Assembly: GCF_022095675.1 (NCBI RefSeq) | Contig: NZ_JAHYSG010000017.1 | Coordinates: 1-64,000, forward strand | From: Dactylosporangium sp. AC04546 | GTDB lineage: Bacteria > Actinomycetota > Actinomycetes > Mycobacteriales > Micromonosporaceae | DNA length: 64,000 nt | Direction of reading: 5' to 3' | Part shown: positions 7,804-15,533 of the stretch, in pieces | Layout of the letters: each line of letters begins with the position of its first letter | How positions within the stretch are numbered: the first letter of the stretch is position 1 | Notes under the pieces: model-generated | Databases searched by the model: none | What the model saw: only the letters and a program-made list of their open reading frames with translations | What the model was told of the DNA's origin: nothing | Translations under genes and position numbers: made by a program

Positions 7804-8376
7804 ATGCCGTCACCGTTCAGCGTCCTCGTCGTGTGCATGGGCAACATCTGCCGCTCCCCGATGGCCGAGCGCATCCTGGTCGCCGACGCGCTGGCGCTGG
7901 GGGCGACGCCCGACCAGCTGTACGTCCACGGCGCCGGCACCGGCGGCTGGCACGCCGGCGAGGGCATGGACCCGCAGGCGGCGAAGCAGGTGCTAGCCCG
8001 CGGCGGCGACCCCGCCGGATTCCGCGCCCGCAAGCTGCTCGCCGAGCACATCGAGGCGTCCGACCTGATCCTGACCGCTACGGGCGAGCAGGTCGACTTC
8101 GTCATCGGCTTGTGCCCGGACGCGGCGGACCGCACGTTCGTGTTCGGCGAGTTCGGGCGGCTGCTGCGCCGGGTCGACCTGGCTTCCTTGCCGGGCGGCG
8201 ACGTGTACGACCGCGGGGTGGCGCTGGTCGAGGCGGCTGACGCGGCTCGGGACGGGCGGCGGGACAGCGACGACCTCGACGATCCGTGGGGGCGGCCGGA
8301 CTCGTACTTCAGCCGCGTCGCCGACGAGATCCACGGGGTGACGCGGCCGCTGGCTTCGGCGCTGCTCTCGTCGTGA
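7804..8376 (+). CDS. Low-molecular-weight protein-tyrosine phosphatase
   Basis: A 190-residue cytosolic phosphatase. The P-loop VCMGNICRSPMAERIL (Cx5RS) is at the N-terminus, with the first Cys as nucleophile. The general-acid Asp is expected in DDLDDPWGRPDSYF near the C-terminus. The family is usually about 150-165 residues; the extra length is in the loop before the DP motif. Such enzymes often reverse tyrosine phosphorylation in polysaccharide export or act as arginine phosphatases. No kinase gene is adjacent here, so the substrate is unknown. The start is leaderless, 6 nt after TAGCTT. Confidence 0.9.
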   Translation: MPSPFSVLVVCMGNICRSPMAERILVADALALGATPDQLYVHGAGTGGWHAGEGMDPQAAKQVLARGGDPAGFRARKLLAEHIEASDLILTATGEQVDFVIGLCPDAADRTFVFGEFGRLLRRVDLASLPGGDVYDRGVALVEAADAARDGRRDSDDLDDPWGRPDSYFSRVADEIHGVTRPLASALLSS

Positions 8377-8378
8377 CG

Positions 8379-8896
8379 TTCGGTCGGTCGACCCGCTCCG
8401 TGGGTGAGTGGCACGGGCGCGGTCAGACCGTTCGCGGCCCGCAAGGACTGGCGCGCTGGGTTCGGTCGGTCGACCGACTGACTTGACGGCTTGAGTTCGG
8501 TCGGTCGACCGACCGAACTCGCTCTGGGCGGGCGGCTGGGCCGCCAGCTGGGCTGCCGGGTGGGCTGCGGGTCGGGCCGCTCGTTGACCGCGAAGGACGG
8601 TTCGCCGCGCGTTTCGGTCGGTCGACCGACTGATCCGACGGCGTAAGTCCGATCGGTCGACCGACCGGACCCGCGCCCGGAGTTCGTTTGCGCACTGAGT
8701 TCGGTCGGTCGCCCGACCGAGCTTGCGCTTTCAGTTTGGTCAGTCGACCGACCGGGCGCGCGCCTTCAGTTTGGTCGGTCGCTCGACCGAGCTTGCGCTT
8801 TTTAGTTTGGTCAGTCGACCGACCGAGACCCGCCCAACGTCAGGCGGTTGGCTGACCGATCCGAGCCCATAAGTTCGGTCGGTCGACCGACCGACC
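8379..8896. repeat. Array of about ten GTCGGTCGACCGAC palindromes
   Basis: This 544-nt gap between two convergent genes holds about ten copies of a palindrome centred on GTCGAC or a near variant, with core TTCGGTCGGTCGACCGACC. Centres are near 8389, 8471, 8506, 8623, 8658, 8712, 8745, 8782, 8816 and 8884. Successive spacings are about 82, 35, 117, 35, 54, 33, 37, 34 and 68 nt, i.e. a 34-36 nt period with gaps. The copy at 8493-8520 is a perfect 28-nt palindrome. In 8697-8896 the unit begins AGTTTGGTC or AGTTCGGTC and repeats as a degenerate tandem array. Variants keep complementarity only partly. No ORF or RNA gene is recognisable. Confidence 0.85.
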
Positions 8897-8920
8897 TCAA
8901 AGCGAGCGCCGACCCCCACC

Positions 8921-10384
8921 TCAAGACGCAGGCGCCGCCGCAGCGGTCCGGGCGATGTTCCGCGCCATCCCCCCGAAGACAACAGCGTGGAACGGCGCAA
9001 CCGACCACCAGTACGCGTGCCCCGCCAACCCCTTCGGCAGAAAGACGGCCCGCTGCGAGTACACGGAGCCGCCGGAGCCGTCGTCGTGAACCCGCATCTC
9101 CAGCCAGGCCAGCCCAGGCAGCTTCATCTCGGCCCGCAGGCGCAGCAACGAGCCGGGAACGATCTCTTCCACGCGCCAGAAGTCGAGGGCCTCGCCGACG
9201 TAGAGACGGTGCGGATCGCGGCGGCCGCGGCGCAGGCCCACGCCGCCCACGGCCCGGTCGAGCCAGCCGCGGATCGACCATGCCAGCGGGAAGGAGTGCC
9301 AGCCGTTCTGGCCGCCGATCGCCTCGACGACCTGCCAGAGGGACGCCGGCGGGGCGGGGACGGCGCGGGAGCGCTCGTCCTGGTAGGCGGTGCCGCCCGA
9401 CCACGACGGGTCGCTCGGCAGCGGATCGCTCGGCGCACCGGGGACGGCCGCATTGGCCCAGCTGGTCTCGACATCGGCATCGCGGATCTTGCGCAGGGCG
9501 AGCTGGACGGCGAGGTCGAAGCCGGTGAGGCCGTCGTGGGGATCCGGCACGAACTCTGCGATGTCGTGCTCGCCGCAGACGGCGTCGTGGATGAGGCTGC
9601 CGACCAGCGGCCGGGCGATGCGGTTCGGCACCGGCGTCACCAGGCCGACCCAGTGCGACGACAGCCACGGCGTCAGGGCCCGCACCGGGACGAGCACGCG
9701 TCGCGGCAGCCCGGCGACCCTGGAGTACCGCTGCATCATCTCGGCGTAGCTGAGCACGTCCGGACCGCCGATGTCGAACGCCCGGTTGACCCGCGGCGGG
9801 AAGACCGTGGCCGCCGCGACCAGGTACCGCAGCACGTCCCGGATCGCGATCGGCTGCACCCGGCTGCGCACCCAGGACGGCGTGACCATGACGGGCAGGC
9901 GCTCCGTGAGGTACCGCAGCATCTCGAACGAGGCCGACCCCGACCCGATGATGACCGCGGCCCGGAAGACGACGCTCGGCACGCCGCTGCGCAGGAAGAT
10001 GTCGCCGACCTCGCCCCGCGAACGCAGGTGGGCCGAGGCGCGCTCGCCGGGCACCGGGCCACCGAGGTACACGATCCGGGAAACACCGGCGTCGCGGGCC
10101 GCGATCACCAGGTTCAGCGCGCTCTCCCGGTCGACGTCCTCGAACGCGGCCTGCCCGAGCGCGTGCACCAGGTAGTACACGACCTCGATGTCCTTGCATG
10201 CCCCGGCGAGGCCCGCGTCGGCCGCGACGTCGCCGGTGACGATCTCCACCCGCGAGGCCCAGGGGACGTCTCGGAGCCGGCGCGGGTCGCGGGTCAGGCA
10301 GCGCACCTCGTGGCCGGCCGCGAGGAGCCGCGGCACGAGACGGCCGCCCACGTACCCGGTCGCGCCGGTCACCAGACATCGCAT
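8921..10384 (-). CDS. NAD(P)-binding SDR/NmrA-type protein with DUF2867 domain
   Basis: A 487-residue protein. The N-terminal Rossmann domain starts MRCLVTGATGYVGGRLVP, the GxxGxxG of atypical short-chain dehydrogenases, and continues as an NmrA-like/epimerase-like fold to about residue 290. The remainder, from about 330 on, matches the DUF2867 pattern (SFPLAWSIRGWLDRAVGGVG, AEMKLPGLAWLEMRV, YWWSVAPFHAVVFGGM), a START/polyketide-cyclase-like fold. The SDR-DUF2867 fusion is common in actinobacteria and has no assigned reaction. I chose the ATG at 10384 directly before the glycine motif; an upstream GTG/ATG run would add about ten residues. It is divergent from glyA, 43 nt apart. Confidence 0.85.
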   Translation of the reverse strand: MRCLVTGATGYVGGRLVPRLLAAGHEVRCLTRDPRRLRDVPWASRVEIVTGDVAADAGLAGACKDIEVVYYLVHALGQAAFEDVDRESALNLVIAARDAGVSRIVYLGGPVPGERASAHLRSRGEVGDIFLRSGVPSVVFRAAVIIGSGSASFEMLRYLTERLPVMVTPSWVRSRVQPIAIRDVLRYLVAAATVFPPRVNRAFDIGGPDVLSYAEMMQRYSRVAGLPRRVLVPVRALTPWLSSHWVGLVTPVPNRIARPLVGSLIHDAVCGEHDIAEFVPDPHDGLTGFDLAVQLALRKIRDADVETSWANAAVPGAPSDPLPSDPSWSGGTAYQDERSRAVPAPPASLWQVVEAIGGQNGWHSFPLAWSIRGWLDRAVGGVGLRRGRRDPHRLYVGEALDFWRVEEIVPGSLLRLRAEMKLPGLAWLEMRVHDDGSGGSVYSQRAVFLPKGLAGHAYWWSVAPFHAVVFGGMARNIARTAAAAPAS

Positions 10385-10415
10385 GACTTCATGCTTACCC
10401 TGCGCGATTGCCACC

Positions 10416-10421
10416 TAGACT
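10416..10421 (+). promoter_or_regulatory. -10 hexamer TAGACT of glyA
   Basis: TAGACT ends 6 nt before the glyA ATG, and no Shine-Dalgarno sequence is present, so transcription probably starts at or next to the start codon. Confidence 0.55.
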
Positions 10422-10427
10422 CGTTTC

Positions 10428-11675
10428 ATGGGCGACACGTACTGGGGACCGGACTTCGACGCGCTTCGCGAGACCGACCCGGAGATCGCCGGCGTGGTCC
10501 TCGACGAGTTGCAGCGGCTGCGCAGCGGCGTCCAGCTCATCGCGAGCGAGAACTTCACGTCCCCGGCCGTGCTCGCCGCGCTCGGCTCGACGCTCACGAA
10601 CAAGTACGCGGAGGGATACCCCGGCCGGCGGTACTACGGGGGCTGCCGCGAGGTGGACCGCGCCGAGGAGCTGGGCATCCAGCGCGCCAAGGCGCTGTTC
10701 GGCGCCGAGCACGCCAACCTCCAGCCGCACAGCGGGGCGAGCGCCAACCTGGCGGCGTACGCGGCGCTGCTGATGCCGGGCGACACGGTGCTCGCGATGG
10801 AGCTGCCGCACGGCGGCCACCTGACCCACGGCAGCAAGGTGAACTTCTCCGGCAAGTGGTTCAACACGGTCGGCTACCCGGTGCGCAAGGAGGACGAGCT
10901 CATCGACTACGACGAGGTGCGCGACCTGGCCCTGGCCCACCGCCCCAAGATGATCATCTGCGGCGCGACGGCCTATCCGCGGCTGATCGACTTCGCCCGC
11001 TTCCGCGAGATCGCGGACGAGGTCGGTGCGTACCTGATGGTCGACGCGGCCCACTTCATCGGTCTGGTCGCCGGGCAGGCGATCCCCTCGCCGGTCCCGT
11101 ACGCCGACGTCGTCTGCTTCACCACGCACAAGGTGCTCCGCGGCCCGCGCGGCGGCATGATCGTGTGCAAGGAGTCGCTGGCCCAGCGCATCGACAAGGC
11201 CGTCTTCCCGTTCACCCAGGGCGGCCCGCTCATGCACGTGGTGGCGGCGAAGGCGGTGGCCCTGAAGGAGGCGGCCCAGCCGGCGTTCGCCGACTACGCC
11301 CGCCAGGTGGTCGCCAACGCCCGCGAGCTGGCCGCCGGCCTGGCGGCCGAGGGCATGCGCCCGGTCTCCGGCGGTACGGACACCCACCTGGCCCTGATCG
11401 ACCTGCGCGGGCTCGGGATCACCGGCCGCGAGGCGGAGGAGCGCTGCGACGCCAACGGGATCACGCTGAACAAGAACGCGATCCCGTACGACCCGGAGAA
11501 GCCGATGACGGCCTCGGGCATCCGCGTCGGCACCCCGTCGGTGACCACGCAGGGCATGAAGGAGCCCGAGATGCGCGAGATCGCGGCGCTCATCGGCGCC
11601 GCGCTGCGCGGTGAGAAGGTCGCCGATCGGGTCACGGATCTGGTGACCCGGTTCCCCGCGTATCCTGGCCCGTGA
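10428..11675 (+). CDS. glyA: Serine hydroxymethyltransferase
   Basis: A 415-residue PLP enzyme interconverting Ser/THF and Gly/5,10-methylene-THF. Visible motifs are [38 protein letters not shown], and [15 protein letters not shown], where the Lys is the expected PLP-binding residue. The usual MVDMAHxAGL is [13 protein letters not shown] here, a mild departure. There is no leader; TAGACT precedes the ATG by 6 nt. Its stop codon overlaps the start of the following atpI-like gene (TGATG), so the two are probably also translated in tandem. Confidence 0.96.
   Translation: MGDTYWGPDFDALRETDPEIAGVVLDELQRLRSGVQLIASENFTSPAVLAALGSTLTNKYAEGYPGRRYYGGCREVDRAEELGIQRAKALFGAEHANLQPHSGASANLAAYAALLMPGDTVLAMELPHGGHLTHGSKVNFSGKWFNTVGYPVRKEDELIDYDEVRDLALAHRPKMIICGATAYPRLIDFARFREIADEVGAYLMVDAAHFIGLVAGQAIPSPVPYADVVCFTTHKVLRGPRGGMIVCKESLAQRIDKAVFPFTQGGPLMHVVAAKAVALKEAAQPAFADYARQVVANARELAAGLAAEGMRPVSGGTDTHLALIDLRGLGITGREAEERCDANGITLNKNAIPYDPEKPMTASGIRVGTPSVTTQGMKEPEMREIAALIGAALRGEKVADRVTDLVTRFPAYPGP
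11661..11666 (+). promoter_or_regulatory. -10 hexamer TATCCT inside the glyA end
   Basis: TATCCT lies in the last codons of glyA, 8 nt before the ATG of the atpI-like gene. It could give that gene its own leaderless transcript. Inference from spacing. Confidence 0.35.
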
Positions 11676-12064
11676 TGAAGAAGCGGCTCCAGCACCTTCC
11701 CGCCGGCCTGATCGCGATGGCGGCGCTCCTTGTCGTGGCCGTGCCCGTCGCGCTGTGGCGGGACGGGGCGTCCGGCGCGGCCGGCGCGGTGGCCGGGATC
11801 GGGCTGGTGACCCTCAGCTACACGCTGTCCAGCCTCATCATCGCGTGGGCCGACCTCAAGGCCCGCCACCTGCTGATGCCGGTCGCGATGGGCACCTATG
11901 TGGTCAAGTTCACCATCATCGGCGTCGCCATGTGGTTCGTGAGCAGCGCCGACTGGGGCGGGCTGCCGTGGATGGGCGCGTTGGTCATCGCCGCCGTCGT
12001 GGTCTGGATGGGCGCGCACGCGACCTGGGTCTGGCGGGCCAAGATTCCGTACGTCGAGCTGTGA
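11675..12064 (+). CDS. ATP synthase subunit I-like membrane protein
   Basis: A 129-residue protein with four predicted membrane helices, roughly 10-28, 37-57, 72-92 and 96-117, in the pattern of ATP synthase I chain (AtpI). AtpI proteins assist c-ring assembly or Mg2+ supply and are non-essential. The sequence begins [19 protein letters not shown]. The ATG at 11675 overlaps the glyA stop. It is separated from the rest of the atp operon by a reverse-strand gene, which ends directly against its stop codon with no spacer. Confidence 0.72.
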   Translation: MKKRLQHLPAGLIAMAALLVVAVPVALWRDGASGAAGAVAGIGLVTLSYTLSSLIIAWADLKARHLLMPVAMGTYVVKFTIIGVAMWFVSSADWGGLPWMGALVIAAVVVWMGAHATWVWRAKIPYVEL

Positions 12065-12511
12065 CTAACTGCACGGATCGAGCCGCTCGCCGCTGTTCTC
12101 CGACAGCTTCCGCGTGATCCCGCGGGAGACCACGGTCGCCTCGACCCAGGTCCGGTAGTTCCCGCGGGCGCAGGGCGCGGTGATCTGCCGGGTTCGTTCG
12201 CTGTTGCGCCGTTCCAGCGTCGTCGCCTTGCCACTGGCCGTGAACGACTGGCCGCCGATCGTCGTCCACGCCGTGCCGTCGAGGCGCTGCAGGTGGACGG
12301 TCATCGTGAGTGAGTCCGCGCCCGGGCTGTCGCACCGGAAGCGCCCGGCCGCGACCATGCGGTTGCTCTCCTCAAGTACGCGCTGCGGCGAGATGCCGCA
12401 GCGCACGGCGACGGGGCTGCTCTGTGTAACTGGCTTGTTGCCGTCGGTCTTGGTGACCGTAATGACCGCTAAAATCAGGAAAAATGCGATCACCGCGTTG
12501 CGCAAGGTCAT
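12065..12511 (-). CDS. Small secreted or membrane-anchored hypothetical protein
   Basis: A 148-residue protein starting MTLRNAVIAFFLILAVITVT, a signal peptide or N-terminal anchor. The exported part has four Cys (RCGISPQ, RFRCDSPG, APCARGN, LDPCS), which could form two disulfides. I recognise no family. It is transcribed against the atp operon and sits between atpI and atpZ. Its stop abuts the atpI stop. Upstream is an imperfect inverted repeat at 12528-12550. Confidence 0.7.
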   Translation of the reverse strand: MTLRNAVIAFFLILAVITVTKTDGNKPVTQSSPVAVRCGISPQRVLEESNRMVAAGRFRCDSPGADSLTMTVHLQRLDGTAWTTIGGQSFTASGKATTLERRNSERTRQITAPCARGNYRTWVEATVVSRGITRKLSENSGERLDPCS

Positions 12512-12527
12512 CACCCCGGCACAGATT

Positions 12528-12550
12528 GTTAAGCTGAGCCCTCAGCTAAC
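12528..12550. promoter_or_regulatory. Inverted repeat upstream of the secreted-protein gene
   Basis: GTTAAGCTGAG and CTCAGCTAAC form an imperfect inverted repeat with one extra base and a 2-nt gap, 17 nt upstream of the leftward gene's ATG. It could be an operator for that gene or a hairpin. Confidence 0.35.
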
Positions 12551-12599
12551 CCTGTGGGGGTGACCGTGTGCAACATTCATTCATGCATCAGTCGTGTAG

Positions 12600-12629
12600 T
12601 TGACGTTCGCCGAGCGTTAGGCGTAGTAA
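12600..12629 (+). promoter_or_regulatory. Candidate atp operon promoter
   Basis: TTGACG (12600-12605) and TAGTAA (12624-12629) are separated by 18 bp. This would give a leader of about 100 nt before atpZ that includes the hairpin at 12669-12695. The -10 is not a perfect TANNNT. Confidence 0.4.
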
Positions 12630-12668
12630 CGTTGACGGCCGCCGGTTGATGGCCCCGGCCCCAGAGCA

Positions 12669-12695
12669 ACCCCCGCGCGATGAGCACGCGGGGGT
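12669..12695 (+). promoter_or_regulatory. Leader hairpin upstream of the atp operon
   Basis: ACCCCCGCG (12669-12677) pairs perfectly with CGCGGGGGT (12687-12695) around a 9-nt loop. There is no U tract. It would lie inside the mRNA leader if the promoter at 12600 is used and could act as an attenuator or mRNA stabiliser. Confidence 0.5.
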
Positions 12696-12723
12696 CGATG
12701 CACAGGTGGCTCCGCCCGGCTGA

Positions 12724-12729
12724 TATGGT
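12724..12729 (+). promoter_or_regulatory. Extended -10 TGA-TATGGT of atpZ
   Basis: TATGGT, preceded by TGA (extended -10 style), ends 9 nt before the atpZ ATG. This suggests a second, leaderless start for the operon that bypasses the leader hairpin. Confidence 0.45.
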
Positions 12730-12738
12730 CACCGCGTC

Positions 12739-12954
12739 ATGGCCGGTAACCAGACTCCCAAGCAATCCGGATCGAGTGGAGCCAACGAGGGTTGGACCGC
12801 CGTCGGATACCTCATCTCGGGCATCGCCGTGTGGGGCTTCATTGGCTGGTTGGTCGACCGGTGGCTTGACGCCGGTGGCATCGCCACCGCGATCGGATGT
12901 GTGCTCGGCGCTGCAGGCGGCATCTATCTGGTGGTCAAGCGCCTCGGCGCCTGA
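12739..12954 (+). CDS. AtpZ/AtpI-family small membrane protein
   Basis: A 71-residue protein with two membrane helices at about 22-41 and 46-66, joined by the short basic turn DRWLDAGG. The pattern GWLVDRWLDAGGIATAIG plus GAAGGIYLV is typical of the AtpZ/AtpI family encoded at the head of atp operons. These proteins are proposed to help c-ring assembly or Mg2+ entry. It lies 33 nt before atpB on the same strand. Confidence 0.75.
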   Translation: MAGNQTPKQSGSSGANEGWTAVGYLISGIAVWGFIGWLVDRWLDAGGIATAIGCVLGAAGGIYLVVKRLGA

Positions 12955-12987
12955 TTCGCCGGTGATTTCGATATCGAGAGGGACGTG

Positions 12988-13764
12988 GTGAGCGGTCTGA
13001 TTCTGGCGGAGGTGCCCTTCCCGCCGACAGTGGGAGACATCTTCCCGCCGAACATTGGGGACATTGGCCCCTGGCTGAGCAAGTTCACCCTTCTCATCCT
13101 GCTTGCCGTCACGATCGTGCTGGTCTACTTCCTGGTCTCCTACCGCAACCCGCAGGTCGTGCCGACCAAGAAGCAGTGGCTCGCCGAGTCCATCTATGGA
13201 TTCGTGCGGGAGGGCGTGGCCAAGGACGTCATCGGCCACCAGGGGCTGCGCTTCGCGCCCTACCTGGCGTCGCTGTTCACGTTCATCCTGGTCGCCAACG
13301 TCTTCGCGATCGTTCCCGGCATCCAGATCTCGCCGATGTCGCACATCGCGTTCCCGGCGGTCCTGGCGCTGTGCACCTACGGTCTCTACCTCTACCAGGG
13401 CTTCAAGAAGCACGGGTTCTTCGGCTACCTGAAGCACGCCACCTACCTGCCCGCCCCGTGGTACATGCAGCCCCTGCTGCTGCCGATCGAGGCGCTCCAG
13501 GCGTTCATCCTGCAGCCGGCCACGCTCGCCCTGCGTCTCTTCGCCAACATGTTCGCCGGCCACATGCTGCTGCTGGTGTTCACGCTGGGCGGCTTCGCTC
13601 TGCTCAACGCGGAGAGCATCTTCATCAAGCCGATCTCGGTGCTGTCGTGGGGCATGACGATCCTGCTCACCTTCTTCGAGCTGCTGGTCGCCGCCCTGCA
13701 GGCCTATGTCTTCACGCTTCTGACGGCCAACTACCTCGCGGGAACCCTCGCCGAGGAGCACTGA
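12988..13764 (+). CDS. atpB: F1Fo ATP synthase subunit a
   Basis: A 258-residue membrane protein forming the stator half-channels of Fo. The conserved helix carries the essential Arg in LALRLFANMFAGH, followed by FFELLVAALQAYVFTLL, the characteristic C-terminal segment. Five to six hydrophobic helices are visible. Two adjacent GTG codons (12985, 12988) can start it. I chose the second because GAGAGGGA then has a workable spacing. Next is a 96-nt gap before atpE that contains a hairpin. Confidence 0.96.
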   Translation: MSGLILAEVPFPPTVGDIFPPNIGDIGPWLSKFTLLILLAVTIVLVYFLVSYRNPQVVPTKKQWLAESIYGFVREGVAKDVIGHQGLRFAPYLASLFTFILVANVFAIVPGIQISPMSHIAFPAVLALCTYGLYLYQGFKKHGFFGYLKHATYLPAPWYMQPLLLPIEALQAFILQPATLALRLFANMFAGHMLLLVFTLGGFALLNAESIFIKPISVLSWGMTILLTFFELLVAALQAYVFTLLTANYLAGTLAEEH

Positions 13765-13822
13765 GCCCGGACCCCCGCTTCGAAGTCTCGAAAGCGAAAA
13801 GCACCACCCTTTTCAGTTGTCC

Positions 13823-13839
13823 CGCGTGATCGTCACGCG
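13823..13839 (+). promoter_or_regulatory. Hairpin before the atpE ribosome binding site
   Basis: CGCGTGA (13823-13829) pairs with TCACGCG (13833-13839) around a 3-nt loop. It lies upstream of a strong AGGAGG Shine-Dalgarno sequence for atpE. Because about ten c subunits are needed per complex, this spacer may raise atpE translation or stabilise the processed mRNA. Inference. Confidence 0.45.
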
Positions 13840-13860
13840 AGATCTCAGGAGGATTCACAA

Positions 13861-14082
13861 ATGTTGGCAGAAGTTACCGGTAGCCTCAGCGCCATCGGCT
13901 ACGGCCTTGCCGCCATCGGCCCCGGCATCGGCGTGGGCATCGTCTTCGCCTCGTACATCCAGTCGACCGCTCGCCAGCCCGAGTCGGCCGGTCTGACCCG
14001 CACCTACATGTTCCTCGGCTTCGCCGTGGTCGAGGCGCTCGCCCTGCTGGGTATCGCCTTCGGCTTCGTGTTCCGCTCCTAG
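13861..14082 (+). CDS. atpE: F1Fo ATP synthase subunit c
   Basis: A 73-residue proteolipid with two helices. The first has the glycine-rich GPGIGVGIVFASY. The second has the proton-carrying Glu in FAVVEALALLGIAF. The loop ARQPESAGLTR contains the conserved polar R-Q-P turn. Length and motifs are typical. An ideal Shine-Dalgarno sequence (CAGGAGG) lies 8 nt before the ATG. Confidence 0.98.
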   Translation: MLAEVTGSLSAIGYGLAAIGPGIGVGIVFASYIQSTARQPESAGLTRTYMFLGFAVVEALALLGIAFGFVFRS

Positions 14083-14119
14083 TCCCGCCCCTTCCTGGAA
14101 CGAGAGCGGGAGGTTTCCC

Positions 14120-14674
14120 ATGTTGTTCTTCGCCGAAGAGGGCGGGCACGAGCCCAACCCGATCGTGCCGATCTGGCAAGAGATGGTCATCGGCACCATC
14201 GCCTTCGCCATCCTGGTCTTCGTGCTGGTGAAGTTCGTCTTCCCCCGCATGGAGGAGACCTTCAAGGCGCGGGTCGACGCGATCGAGGGCGGCATCAAGC
14301 GCGCCGAAGACGCGCAGGCCGAGGCCAACCGGCTGCTGCAGCAGTACAAGGAGCAGCTCGCCGAGGCACGCACCGAGGCGGCCCGCATCCGCGACGAGGC
14401 GCGCGCCGACGCCACGGGCATCCGTGAGGACATCCTCGCGAAAGCCCGGGAGGAGAGCGACCGCATCATCGCGGCCGGCCGTGAGGCCCTCCAGACCGAG
14501 CGGCAGACCATCGTCCGCCAGCTGCGGGCCGAGGTCGGCTCGCTGGCCGTCGAGCTCGCCGGCCGGATCGTCGGGGAGTCCTTGGAAGAGGAGGCCCGCC
14601 GCCGGGGGACCGTCGAGCGGTTCCTGCAGGAGATCGGTGACGCTGACGCGGCCGGTGCCGCGGGGCGGCGCTGA
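14120..14674 (+). CDS. atpF: F1Fo ATP synthase subunit b
   Basis: A 184-residue peripheral-stalk subunit. A single membrane helix spans about residues 24-46 (MVIGTIAFAILVFVLVKFVF), followed by a long hydrophilic, Ala/Glu/Arg-rich coiled coil through the C-terminus. Shine-Dalgarno GGGAGG is 6-11 nt before the ATG. The stop overlaps the atpH start (TGATG). Confidence 0.96.
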   Translation: MLFFAEEGGHEPNPIVPIWQEMVIGTIAFAILVFVLVKFVFPRMEETFKARVDAIEGGIKRAEDAQAEANRLLQQYKEQLAEARTEAARIRDEARADATGIREDILAKAREESDRIIAAGREALQTERQTIVRQLRAEVGSLAVELAGRIVGESLEEEARRRGTVERFLQEIGDADAAGAAGRR

Positions 14675-15492
14675 TGGAGGCCATCAACCGGGAGGCGTAC
14701 GGGGCCGCTGCCGACAAGCTCGCCGAGTTCTCGGCGGGCGCTGACGCGCAGCGGATCAGTGCGGTCGCCGACGAGACCCTCTCGGTGGCCGACCTGCTCC
14801 GGCGCGAGCCGCGGCTGCGCCGGGCCCTCGCCGACCCGTCCCGCCACGCCGACGACCGGGCCGAGCTGATCAGCTCGATCCTGTCGGGCAAGGTCAGCGA
14901 CGACACCGTCGGGCTGCTCGCCGCCCTGGCCGGCGGCCGCTGGTCCGGGCCGGGCGCGCTGCTCGACGGCGCCGAGCGCCTGGGCGTCGACGCGCTGCTC
15001 GCCGGGGCTGACCGCGCCGGTGACCTGGCCGACGTCGAGGACGAGCTGTTCCGCTTCGGGCAGGTCGTCTCCGGCGACCCGCGCCTTGCGGGTGCCTTGG
15101 CCGATGCGACCGCTCCGGCGGAGGCTCGCAGCGAGCTCATCGGCAACCTGCTGAAGGGCAAGGTCAAGACGGCGACGCTGCGCCTCGCGCAGCTGGCCGT
15201 GGCCGGCTTCGGTGGCCGTGGCTTCGACGCGTCGCTGTCCCGGCTCGTCGAGCTGGCCGCCGCCCGTCGGGACCGCTCCGTCGCGTACGTGACCAGCGCG
15301 GTTGCGCTGACCGACGCGGAGGAGGAGCGCCTGGCCGCCAAGCTCCAGCAGCTGTACGGTCGAGGAGTCTCCCTGAAGATCGACGTTGATCCGCGCATCA
15401 TCGGAGGCATGCGGGTCAAGGTCGGCTCCGACCTCTACGACGGCACGGTCGCGCGCCGCCTCGCCGAGGCCCGCACGGCGCTCGCCAAGTAA
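14674..15492 (+). CDS. atpH: F1Fo ATP synthase subunit delta
   Basis: A 272-residue protein linking F1 to the b stalk (OSCP equivalent). The family is about 180 residues in E. coli; the actinobacterial form, as here, has an internal extension. The C-terminal part reads VTSAVALTDAEEERLAAKL...LKIDVDPRIIGGMRVKVG, the conserved delta signature. The ATG at 14674 overlaps the atpF stop by one base. Confidence 0.95.
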   Translation: MEAINREAYGAAADKLAEFSAGADAQRISAVADETLSVADLLRREPRLRRALADPSRHADDRAELISSILSGKVSDDTVGLLAALAGGRWSGPGALLDGAERLGVDALLAGADRAGDLADVEDELFRFGQVVSGDPRLAGALADATAPAEARSELIGNLLKGKVKTATLRLAQLAVAGFGGRGFDASLSRLVELAAARRDRSVAYVTSAVALTDAEEERLAAKLQQLYGRGVSLKIDVDPRIIGGMRVKVGSDLYDGTVARRLAEARTALAK

Positions 15493-15533
15493 CCAATCCC
15501 CGAAGCTTGAACACTTGAGATAGAAGGTTGAGG

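Noticed and set aside
8379..8896. Possible CRISPR array in the palindrome region
   Set aside because: The intervals between palindromes are only about 10-20 nt, are similar to each other and vary in length, and no cas gene is near. It is a degenerate tandem repeat, not repeats with unique spacers.
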